From Gleimia europaea ACS-120-V-Col10b (lineage in GTDB: Bacteria; Actinomycetota; Actinomycetes; Actinomycetales; Actinomycetaceae), in NCBI RefSeq assembly GCF_000411155.1, contig NZ_KE150266.1, forward strand, positions 992,001-1,056,000: 64,000 nt of DNA, read 5' to 3'. Below, in pieces: positions 47,120 through 54,454 of this stretch. Position numbers and translations under genes: made by a program. Under the pieces are notes generated by a model. It saw only the letters and a program-made list of their open reading frames with translations. It did not search any database and was not told the DNA's origin. Every line of letters starts with the position of its first letter. Within the stretch, counting starts at the first letter, position 1.

Positions 47120-49666
47120 CTATTTGTTTCCTTCACTCGTGTCTTCGATGATTGTTGCGCCGAACATTCTTTCAACTAGTGGGAGTCCCACGAGGTTTGA
47201 GTTTTCAGCGTCGGCGTCGTCCATATTAGCCCCGCCCGTGTCGAAGTCGTAGTCCGACTCTTCGACCTGCGAGGTTGGCGCGGTTTCCTGCGATGGTTCG
47301 GGGACGGCTTGCGGGTCCGAGGTGCGTTGCGGGCCTGCGGTGTCCTGCGACTGTTCTGCGAGGACGTGCGGGCGCGCAACTGTGGAAATGTGCGGGTGTA
47401 CGGATTGGCCGGACTCGGCGGCACTGGACCTGGCCTGTTCAGCGGGCGCGTCTTGTCGGCCGGCGATGCTGTGTGGCTGAGTATTCGACTGACCGAAGTC
47501 GCGGGAGCCTGGTTGGCTCGTAGCGTTTTCACGCTGAGCATTGTTCGGCATTTGCCGAACTTGCGAGGCTTGCGAGCTTGCCGTGGCAGCCTGGTTTTCT
47601 GGGGTGCCCGACTGGGCGTTGGGTACTGCGCGAACCGTTGGCCACGCCGCGCCCTCATCGTTGTCCGACGCTGACTCGTTTGGGGTAGCGCGGTTAGCCG
47701 CGTGTTCACGTCCATTATTTGCCCGGTTGAAACTCTGGTGGCTATTTGCCTGTTTGCGGCTCTGTGAGCCATTGGCGTTAGCTGGTTCCTGGTTACCGTG
47801 TGGCGGCTGCGTGGGAGCAGCAGGCGCCGGCTGGCCGCCAACTTGAACTTGGATGGTTTTTGATACGCCGGTTATTACTTGGATGGCTTTTAGTGCGGTG
47901 TCTTGGTGTCGGTTGAGGAACACGTTCGCAAGCCCTTGGTTTGCGAACCCGAGAATAACGGTTGCGGAGTCTTCTGAGATTAGTTTGGCGTGCTCCCCAA
48001 TCAGGAAGGCGGAGGAGGGCATGATTACGCGCACGGCTTCTACGAACTGGTCCCACTTGCCGTGCAGGTTTGCGGTCACGTTTCCCGGCGCGGGCGACGA
48101 CGCGACTTGCTTCTGATCGGCAGGGGCGGCTTCAGCCTTCGGCTCCGGCTGAGACTCGGGCTTAGACTCCGGCACTGGCGCAGATTGCGCGGTTGGGGCG
48201 GGTGCAGGAGTTTGTGCAGGTTCTGGCCGTTGCGGAGCCTGTCCCTGTGGGGCCGATGTTTGTTGGGGAGCTTGTGCCTGCGCTCCTCCTGCTCTTTGTG
48301 GCGCCTGCTGTTTCGGGGCCTGCTGGTGCGCAGGGGCACTTGTGCCGGGAGCGGCCTGGGCGGGCTTATTCGCCTGGTCTTGCGCCCGCGAGCGCCTTAG
48401 CTGTTCGCGGGCAAGCGCGGCTCCGGTCAGTGGCTTGCCGTCCTCCCCTAGGATTTGCGGACCATCTTGCGCAGGCTCATTAAAGCTACTGCTTCCACCG
48501 AACGTGGGCGCAGCTGAGTGACTTGCCGGGGCGGCCTCGCCACTACTGGGGCGAACTCGGGCGCCACTTAGCTCAACGAGGATGCGGCCAATCATCAGCT
48601 CTAGTTGCAACCTGGGTGAGGTGGCGCCAACCATGGAGCGCAGTGCCTCATCGGTTAGATCTGCGGCCATCGAAAGCGCAGGGGCGCCCCACTGTTTTGC
48701 CTGCGCAAACATGCGTTCGCGTTGATCCGCGGGAAGCTGGCCCAAAATGTCTTTGGCTTGCTCTCCCGCTACCGCGATTATCAGTAGATCGCGGAGGCGT
48801 TGCAGGAAGTCCTCCACAAACCGGCGCGGATCATGGCCGGATTCAACCATCTGTTCAATCGTTGCGAAAAGGCCCGCCCCGTCGCGCTTGGCGAGCTGTT
48901 CAACTGCGGTGTCAAGCAGGTTAATGTCCGTGTATCCAAGCAGAGCGACGGCGAGGTCATACGGGATCTTCGAGTCAATGCTTCCAGCCATCAGCTGATC
49001 AAGCACTGAAAGGGAGTCTCGAACCGAGCCGCCGCCCGCGCGAATAACGAGGGGTAGCACGCCCTCGCCAACCTCAATACCTTCTGACTCGCAAAGGTTT
49101 GCCAAATACGGTAGCAGGACGTCGCCTGGTACCAGACGGAACGGGTAGTGGTGCGTGCGGGAACGAATTGTACCGATCACGCGCTCCGGCTCGGTTGTAG
49201 CAAAGATGAACTTCACGTGCTCGGGTGGTTCTTCCACCAGTTTTAGTAGCGCATTGAAGCCCTGGGTTGTGACCATGTGGGCCTCGTCCAGGATGAACAC
49301 CTTGTAGCGGTCTCGAACTGGCGCGAAAGATGCGCGTTCACGTAGCTCGCGAGCATCGTCCACACCGTTGTGCGAGGCCGCGTCAATCTCAACAACGTCC
49401 AAAGAGCCGGTGCCGCCGCTGGCAAGCTCCACGCATGACTCGCATTTGCCGCAGGGTGTGTCCGTGGGGCCTTCCGCGCAGTTCAGGCAACGCGCGAGGA
49501 TACGAGCGGACGTGGTTTTACCACATCCTCGCGGCCCGGAGAACAAGTAGGCGTGCGTGATTCGATTAGACCGAAGCGCTGCTTTCAGGGGTTCGGTCAC
49601 GTGGTCTTGCCCGATCACGTCGTCAAACGTGTCGGGTCGGTAGCGGCGATACAAAGCTATGGTCAC
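47120..49666 (-). CDS. dnaX: DNA polymerase III subunits gamma/tau
   Basis: The 848-residue protein begins [20 protein letters not shown]. It has Walker [11 protein letters not shown], a zinc module ([19 protein letters not shown]), the DEAH box [11 protein letters not shown], and the SRC-like finger [14 protein letters not shown]. Residues about 390-560 are a low-complexity Pro/Ala/Gln linker, followed by a tau C-terminal-like domain ([25 protein letters not shown]) and another disordered tail. It loads the sliding clamp. recR follows in the same operon. Confidence 0.96.
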   Translation of the reverse strand: MTIALYRRYRPDTFDDVIGQDHVTEPLKAALRSNRITHAYLFSGPRGCGKTTSARILARCLNCAEGPTDTPCGKCESCVELASGGTGSLDVVEIDAASHNGVDDARELRERASFAPVRDRYKVFILDEAHMVTTQGFNALLKLVEEPPEHVKFIFATTEPERVIGTIRSRTHHYPFRLVPGDVLLPYLANLCESEGIEVGEGVLPLVIRAGGGSVRDSLSVLDQLMAGSIDSKIPYDLAVALLGYTDINLLDTAVEQLAKRDGAGLFATIEQMVESGHDPRRFVEDFLQRLRDLLIIAVAGEQAKDILGQLPADQRERMFAQAKQWGAPALSMAADLTDEALRSMVGATSPRLQLELMIGRILVELSGARVRPSSGEAAPASHSAAPTFGGSSSFNEPAQDGPQILGEDGKPLTGAALAREQLRRSRAQDQANKPAQAAPGTSAPAHQQAPKQQAPQRAGGAQAQAPQQTSAPQGQAPQRPEPAQTPAPAPTAQSAPVPESKPESQPEPKAEAAPADQKQVASSPAPGNVTANLHGKWDQFVEAVRVIMPSSAFLIGEHAKLISEDSATVILGFANQGLANVFLNRHQDTALKAIQVITGVSKTIQVQVGGQPAPAAPTQPPHGNQEPANANGSQSRKQANSHQSFNRANNGREHAANRATPNESASDNDEGAAWPTVRAVPNAQSGTPENQAATASSQASQVRQMPNNAQRENATSQPGSRDFGQSNTQPHSIAGRQDAPAEQARSSAAESGQSVHPHISTVARPHVLAEQSQDTAGPQRTSDPQAVPEPSQETAPTSQVEESDYDFDTGGANMDDADAENSNLVGLPLVERMFGATIIEDTSEGNK

Positions 49667-49733
49667 AAGTGAACTCTATCGTTAAGCACGGACAAAAGTT
49701 TTGCAGGAGAACAAACCGGGCAGAATCGCTCGT

Positions 49734-50222
49734 TTATGAGGCCGCAATCACGTCCTCTACCAGCGCCTTCGCGGCTTCTACAAAATCCAGCACATCCAGG
49801 CGAAGGGAGAAACCGCGCCGGCCTCCAGACACGACAATTGAGTCTTGATTCAAACAGCTTTGGTCAATGATGACGGGCGCCTGCTGCTTTTGCCCAAACG
49901 GAGAAATCCCGCCCACAACATAGCCCGTGCGGCGCTGCGCTACTTCGGGAGGAAGCATCTGCGCCTTCTTAGCGCCTGCCGCTCGCGCCACTTTCTTGAG
50001 AGACATGCGATGGTCTACCGGCACAACCACGCACACAATTTCACCATCAGTGTCAACGAGGAGGGTTTTGAACACCTCCGCCGGATCAAAACCAAGCTTT
50101 TGTGCAGCCTCGACACCGAACCCGTGGTCAAACTCGCTGGAATGCTCGTAGGTTAGCTGCAAGAACGGGACTCCCACCTCCATCAAGTACGCGACTGCTG
50201 GAGTAGAAACCGACTGATCCAC
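49734..50222 (-). CDS. ybaK: YbaK/EbsC-type Cys-tRNA(Pro) deacylase
   Basis: The GTG at 50222 preceded by GGGGG is the most plausible start; the longer frame adds 17 residues. The roughly 162-residue protein has the YbaK domain features FKTLLVDTDGEIVCVVVPVDHRMSLKKVARAAGAKKAQM and TGYVVGGISPFGQKQQAPVIID, with the catalytic-site Lys in the F-K-T-L segment. It hydrolyses mischarged Cys-tRNA(Pro). Confidence 0.92.
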   Translation of the reverse strand: MDQSVSTPAVAYLMEVGVPFLQLTYEHSSEFDHGFGVEAAQKLGFDPAEVFKTLLVDTDGEIVCVVVPVDHRMSLKKVARAAGAKKAQMLPPEVAQRRTGYVVGGISPFGQKQQAPVIIDQSCLNQDSIVVSGGRRGFSLRLDVLDFVEAAKALVEDVIAAS

Positions 50223-50350
50223 CACGCCCCCATCCTGAACGCCTAAATGTTGCCTATCTGACAGGCGTCGCACTCATGCTAACTCGACTAATGCGCCCGT
50301 CATTCGGTAGACTATCGAAGCGTTACCGCGCTTACGCGCGGAAACCCACA

Positions 50351-50435
50351 GGAGGATTCGCATAGTGGCCTAGTGCGCTCGCTTGGAAAGCGGGTTGGGT
50401 GCAAGCCCTCGGGGGTTCGAATCCCCCATCCTCCG
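50351..50435 (+). tRNA. tRNA-Ser (anticodon GGA)
   Basis: An 85-base class II tRNA: acceptor GGAGGAT/ATCCTCC, anticodon loop TTGGAAA, long variable arm, T-arm GGGGGTTCGAATCCCCC, discriminator G. It stands at the left edge of the defence-like island and may be its integration site, though no second tRNA-Ser 3' copy was found in the window. Confidence 0.93.
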
Positions 50436-50443
50436 CAGCGCGC

Positions 50444-50474
50444 CCCGGTATTTCGTTGAGATACCGGGATTTTT
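50444..50474 (+). terminator. Terminator after tRNA-Ser
   Basis: CCCGGTAT/ATACCGGG stem followed by ATTTTTC. Confidence 0.8.
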
Positions 50475-50797
50475 CTTGTATTTACGCTGAATTCTCCGGC
50501 TTCTGCCATTGACCACACGTGAAACAGCGTGTCTTGTGACGACAACAATGCACACTTAACAGAACCTAGCTAGAACCTTGAGAATCTGAAACGGAAGAAC
50601 AACATGCCCAATGGAGACGACGCAGTCAAGCGCTAAATAGAGCATTTCAACGCGCAAGTGCAACTAACCAAAGAGTGACTATCTGCAAGCATTTCTCTAC
50701 ATCTACGGAGGCCGGGACAAAGACGAACAAGCGCAAATAGGCCCGTAAGCCTGCCCCTACTGGCGTGGGAGTAGATAAACGGCCCTAATTTTACGTA
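50475..50797. other. Non-coding stretch at island edge
   Basis: No gene or RNA is recognised between the tRNA-Ser terminator and the promoter of the small RNA unit. Several short in-frame fragments suggest decayed sequence. Confidence 0.3.
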
Positions 50798-50826
50798 TTG
50801 ACCTCTAAGAGGACGATTAGTACACT
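50798..50826 (+). promoter_or_regulatory. Promoter of small RNA upstream of DUF3800 gene
   Basis: TTGACC (50798-50803) and TACACT (50821-50826) are exactly 17 bases apart, the best sigma-70-like pair seen in this region. It predicts an RNA start near 50833. Confidence 0.7.
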
Positions 50827-50832
50827 TTCAAT

Positions 50833-50945
50833 TGCAGGCGCAGTCATGGAGCTGCGGGCTGTACACGTGAGGTAACCGAATTAACGTTTAAGCGGTCTTG
50901 TAAGGCCGTCGGCTTCACGGGGCCATCCGGATAGGGTGGCCTTTT
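50833..50945 (+). ncRNA. Candidate structured small RNA preceding DUF3800 gene
   Basis: The roughly 113-base unit runs from a strong promoter to an intrinsic terminator (GGCCATCC-GGATA-GGGTGGCC then TTTT, 50921-50945). It contains two further hairpins: CGCAG/CTGCG near 50839-50856 and CGGTCT-TGTA-AGGCCG near 50892-50907. There is no convincing reading frame inside it. DUF3800 genes are known to be preceded by several classes of conserved structured RNAs (the DUF3800 RNA motifs found in comparative searches), so this is a good candidate member. Which class it belongs to is not determined. Confidence 0.65.
50921..50945 (+). terminator. Intrinsic terminator of the small RNA unit
   Basis: Eight-pair stem with one G-T pair, five-base loop and four Ts, 17 bases before the DUF3800 start at 50963. 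The unit is thus separable from the gene's message. Confidence 0.7.
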
Positions 50946-50962
50946 ACTGTAATATCAAGCCC

Positions 50963-51658
50963 GTGACTGTCTTTATCTATGCGGACGAATCCGGAGTATT
51001 CGATCAAGCCAACAACGAACTATTTGTTTTTGGCGGCCTCGTCTTCCTATCCAGAGATGAACGTGACAGAGCGGCGCGAATGTACCGCTCGGCAGAACGA
51101 TCCCTAGGAGCAAAAGCAGGCCGAACTGCGCGAGGCGAACTCAAGGCCACAACCCTATCGAACAAAGATAAAGGCAAAATGTTCCGAAGCTTAAACAGTG
51201 TGCACAAGTTCGCCGCTATCGTAGACCAAACACGAGTGCACCCCGAAATCTACAAGCACAAGAAGAGTAAGCAGCGTTACTTAGATTTCGTTTTCAAAAT
51301 TGCAGTTAAACGCGAACTTGAACATTTGCGTGATGCTCGTGTGCTTGCTACTGATTATGCAGGTGCGATTGACGTTCGCATGGATGAGCATACTACTGCC
51401 ACTGATGGTCGTTACGAGTTGCGTGAAGCTCTAGAAATGGAACTGAAGATTGGGACTTATAACCAAGATTGGGACAGGTTCTTCCCGCCAGTTTTCCCTA
51501 ACCTATCTGACGTGCGTTTTTGCCTTCGCGACTCTATCCAGGATCCGCTAATCAGAGCGGCAGACATTGTTGCCAACAGGGTTTACTACCTGGCTAGGTC
51601 AAACCAGTGCGTGACAAATAATGGGAAAGTGTCGGTACACACATTTCCAAGGCATTAG
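50963..51658 (+). CDS. DUF3800 domain protein
   Basis: The GTG at 50963 gives MTVFIYADESGVFD, the typical DUF3800 start with its conserved D-E-S-G; the alternative GTG at 50936 lies inside the RNA terminator. The C-terminal PLIRAADIVANRVYY matches the family's second acidic motif (x-x-A-D-x-x-A). The fold is RNase H-like with acidic residues and is thought to be a nuclease; it occurs in defence islands and next to structured RNAs. The protein is about 231 residues. After the stop, a neighbouring frame stays open to 51798 (KALVKINELIDNLDGYYERD), which may be a lost C-terminal part or a former second gene. Confidence 0.83.
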   Translation: MTVFIYADESGVFDQANNELFVFGGLVFLSRDERDRAARMYRSAERSLGAKAGRTARGELKATTLSNKDKGKMFRSLNSVHKFAAIVDQTRVHPEIYKHKKSKQRYLDFVFKIAVKRELEHLRDARVLATDYAGAIDVRMDEHTTATDGRYELREALEMELKIGTYNQDWDRFFPPVFPNLSDVRFCLRDSIQDPLIRAADIVANRVYYLARSNQCVTNNGKVSVHTFPRH

Positions 51659-52421
51659 TCAAAATAAATGAGCTTATCGACAACCTGGACGGATACTACG
51701 AACGCGACCAAAGGCTAATTGCTATCAACAACAGACTATCCACTGTTCAGGTGGCTTCCATGCCCGCTCGCAGGTTAATCCACGCTACACGCACATGACG
51801 GGCCGCAACCGCCTCACATATAAGCACGGGTAGACAAGCCTCGCTACGCGTCACCTGATCTCGCCGGCTAATTATGAGCAGGCGGAGCGGCTGTGTGGGT
51901 CACAAGCACGATAGCCCGTGAACCGGAGCTACTGCGTTGGGGGTGCAAGCCCGGCAGGATCAAGCTCATCATCCGCACTCGGTCTTGCCAGTACCCAGCT
52001 AGAACCCAGAGTTAGCGAATCTTTAACGGATCGTTGAGTTTGCGGGACATATTAGGTGTTTGCGTTAGGTCTCTCCCACGCAACCGGCCTCGCACAACAC
52101 GTAGCGGGGCTCTTTTGACGCGGGAAGCGCTTCGCACGCTCTGGAATCGTGCGAGAAATGCTACTTAACAAGAACACCGACATTGCGGGTGCACACTAAA
52201 CAAAGGCTTCGCGAATACAGAAAGTTCGCCCGCCGTCACAGGAAACTACGAAAATCTGACAGTCGAAGTGAATGAAACTCACAAATTTCTGACTTTAAAC
52301 TTACAAATTTGTAAGTTTAGTGTAAGTCTGTTTCTCACTTTCAAGCTTGGTTTGTAAGTTTGCAAGGGCGCGCCTGCCTTGTTCGCATTATTAGAAACAC
52401 GCCGTTTTAGGTTATTCACGT
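51659..52421. other. Non-coding/decayed region
   Basis: It starts with the startless frame to 51798 noted for the DUF3800 gene. No other gene is recognised. It also holds TTTGCGTTAG-like words near 52050-52070 and a 24-bp perfect palindrome (52296-52319). Confidence 0.4.
52296..52319. promoter_or_regulatory. 24-bp perfect palindrome
   Basis: TAAACTTACAAATTTGTAAGTTTA is self-complementary with no spacer. Related half-sites (TTGTAAGTTT, CTCACAAATTT) lie on both sides between 52270 and 52365, resembling a regulator-binding array. Confidence 0.55.
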
Positions 52422-52628
52422 TTGAGTGCCGAACAGGAGAGGGATGGCGCTTATTTCAGAAATTCCGGCGGCGTTCTCGACTATGTGCCCTGCTGGTACG
52501 GCAAGGCGGCAACCTTCATGGGAGCTAACCAGGCAATCGAGCTAGCGTTCGCGTTGACCAACTCGATCATCTACAACAACCTCGTTTGGCCGGAGTCCTC
52601 GAGCGCTCAGCGAGGGGGAAAGCTCTAA
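52422..52628 (+). pseudogene. Internally deleted MmeI-like methyltransferase fragment
   Basis: The 68 codons include GGVLDYVPCWYGKAATFM, aligning with DGYLDYVTGWYKKAADYF of the intact gene at 54455, followed by AFALTNSI, aligning with AFVSTNSI. Then IIYNNLVWPE aligns with TVVWNNFPLPE some 270 residues further on. Thus only segments after the catalytic NPPF motif are kept and the target-recognition region is deleted. Upstream residues SAEQERD match the usual post-NPPF region of these enzymes. It is a decayed relative, not a functional gene. Confidence 0.75.
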
Positions 52629-52640
52629 CCAGGGCATGTT

Positions 52641-52715
52641 TTCCAGCTTCCCACTTAACTTCCCACTCAACATAACACTTTGGGAAGTTGAGTGGGAAGC
52701 TTGTGGGAAGTTCTC
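52641..52715. repeat. Hairpin repeat R0
   Basis: Contains the 13-bp arms CTTCCCACTCAAC/GTTGAGTGGGAAG (52659-52671, 52687-52699). A close copy lies at 54196-54265 and a diverged copy at 58014-58078. It sits at the 3' end of the AlbA_2 gene. Confidence 0.7.
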
Positions 52716-52742
52716 GAGAGCGTCGAATTTGCTGGTGCGTGG

Positions 52743-54187
52743 CTACGTCTTGATACGATAGCGTTGCCTCGGGCTTCTCAGCGGCTCAGTGCGCTCGACA
52801 ACACCTTCGGCAATAAGCTCGTTCACTGCATTTTGCACTGCTGTGCGGCTTAGTTTTGTACTCTTGACGAGTTCAGTTGTGGAGGCAGACGCCTGCCCTT
52901 TTAACGCGGTGAGTACTTGGTCAAAGGCGCTTGCATAGCGTTCTTTTTCTGCCACTCTTCGCCGGCGGAAAATAATGGTGAAGCTGTCTAACCGGTTGAT
53001 GTACTCAGGTGGCGGCATGAGGGCATCGGCGAGCGAACGTTGAATGACCGCGATGCCCGTGCCCCTATTTTCAGCCACAACACCTTCTGCTCCCCCATCG
53101 GCGCGAAACTTCACATCTTCAAGAAAAGAAGAGAGACGTTGGTTTCTGGTTGAACTCACGCCTGGCTTTCCTAGGTTTCGTACGGTAACGCCTCCATACA
53201 GACCTCCCGGGCTTGTGATTTCGAGGCGGTCAACGAACATGTTTATTTGCACTTGGCTGCCTTGCGCGTGCGGCGAGTAATCGCGATGCATGAGGGCGTT
53301 TACGAGCGCTTCGCGTACTGCGACAGGAGGATAGTCCGGCAAATCTGAGCGGTACTTTTCGCCAATGAGAGCGGCAGTGCGCATGTTGTTTTTGACTACT
53401 TCGATTCCTTCATCAACGAGCTCTGGAATGGTTCCGGTGAGGGTTTTACTGTCTAGGAGCCGAACTCCTTCAGTGACAGAGCCCTTCGTTGTACCCGGGA
53501 AGCTGGCAAATGTCACGGTGAGTCGCGGATAAAATTCTTGCGGATACTCACCCATGACAAGCAAGGACGCCAGGGTTGGGTGTCCGTCTTTGAGGATGCG
53601 TAGACGTTTCATCGCGGTTTCGGTGCCGTCATTAAAGGTTTTGGGGCGACGTTTGCGTTGAACAGTCATGTAGGCATTCACGGTGTCTGAATGTAGGTCT
53701 TCAAGTTGTGCTTCCGTCACTGGCTGTTCGTCCCATTTGGGTTGGGCCCGCTCCTCAATGAGGCGGTCGACTTCGTATTGCGTGAGGCGGATGTCACCGT
53801 CACCAACCCGAATGTAGCTGCCGCCATATTTTCCCTGGTCAGTTACGTAGCAGGGTTTATCTTCGGAAGTCATTTCATTGATTTCCGCTACAACAACCAA
53901 CGAGTTCTCAAAGGGAACCGTGTCGATGAGGGGGCGTAAGGGGGCGTGGTTTGGGCGCATCGAGTTTCTAGTGCGTCCCGAGCTTTTGCTGCATCGAAGC
54001 CGTCCACGGGCAGGAAGCCGTTTGCTTCATCTAGCCCGACGATAATGAGGCCTCCGTTGGCGTTCGCGAATGCGCTGAGTGTTTCGCGAATTGATTTTCC
54101 AACATTGCTCTTGACTTCGATCGGTTGCTTGTCTGTTCCGATCAGGCGCAATGTGTGGATGATTGGCTTTAAGCTTTCGGCGTCCAT
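52743..54187 (-). pseudogene. AlbA_2-type ATP-binding/DNA-binding protein gene, frameshifted
   Basis: The 5' part (ATG at 54187) encodes the Schlafen AlbA_2 domain: IEVKSNVGKSIRETLSAFAN and GGLIIVGLDEANGF. The 3' part (from about 53960) continues as VVVAEINEMTSEDKPCYV, GSYIRVGDGDIRLTQYEVDRL, the HATPase_c-like C-terminal region (ALVNALMHRDYS), and a winged helix (TTELVKSTKLSRTAVQNAV). The two frames are normally one protein of about 480 residues; the switch falls in runs of five Cs on the coding strand (53930-53950). The 405-residue 3' frame could be translated from its own ATG at 53960, but would lack the AlbA_2 domain. Such proteins occur in defence islands. Confidence 0.78.
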
Positions 54188-54195
54188 CGAATGCT

Positions 54196-54454
54196 CACTA
54201 ACTCCCCACTTAACTTCCCACTTAACATACCACTTTGGAAAGTTAAGTGGGAAGCTTGTGGGAAGTTCTTGAAATCGCGCGCGAAGGTTGGAATGGCACG
54301 GTTTTAGCGCGTCTGCCGCGAATCAGTAGGAAAGTGCAGCTAATAGTCGATACCAGAAGATTGTTTCAGAGCGAGGACGCGCCTGGCTTGCTCCGCTTCC
54401 AAATTATTGTCCGGGGCCCCGGCTAATATTGCGTTAGACACTTAGGGAGGCAAT
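54196..54454. repeat. Repeat R1: hairpin plus MmeI-gene leader
   Basis: It contains a perfect 13-bp hairpin (54214-54226/54242-54254), then a leader with GCACGGTTTTAGCGCGTCT and GAGGACGCGCCTGGCTTGCT reaching the GTG of the MmeI-like gene. The whole segment, plus the gene's first 14 codons, is repeated at about 58010-58305. Confidence 0.8.

Noticed and set aside
49667..50350. SRP RNA (ffs), often near dnaX and tRNA-Ser in actinobacteria
   Set aside because: The only gaps, 67 bases before dnaX and about 128 bases before tRNA-Ser, show no SRP Alu/S-domain motif such as the GGAA tetraloop arm.
50936..50962. Upstream GTG as DUF3800 start
   Set aside because: It lies within the RNA terminator hairpin and adds residues before the conserved family N-terminus.
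52641..52715. Repeat R0 as an insertion sequence end
   Set aside because: No transposase fragment or target duplication is seen; its copies flank different genes in a pattern better explained by recombination repeats.
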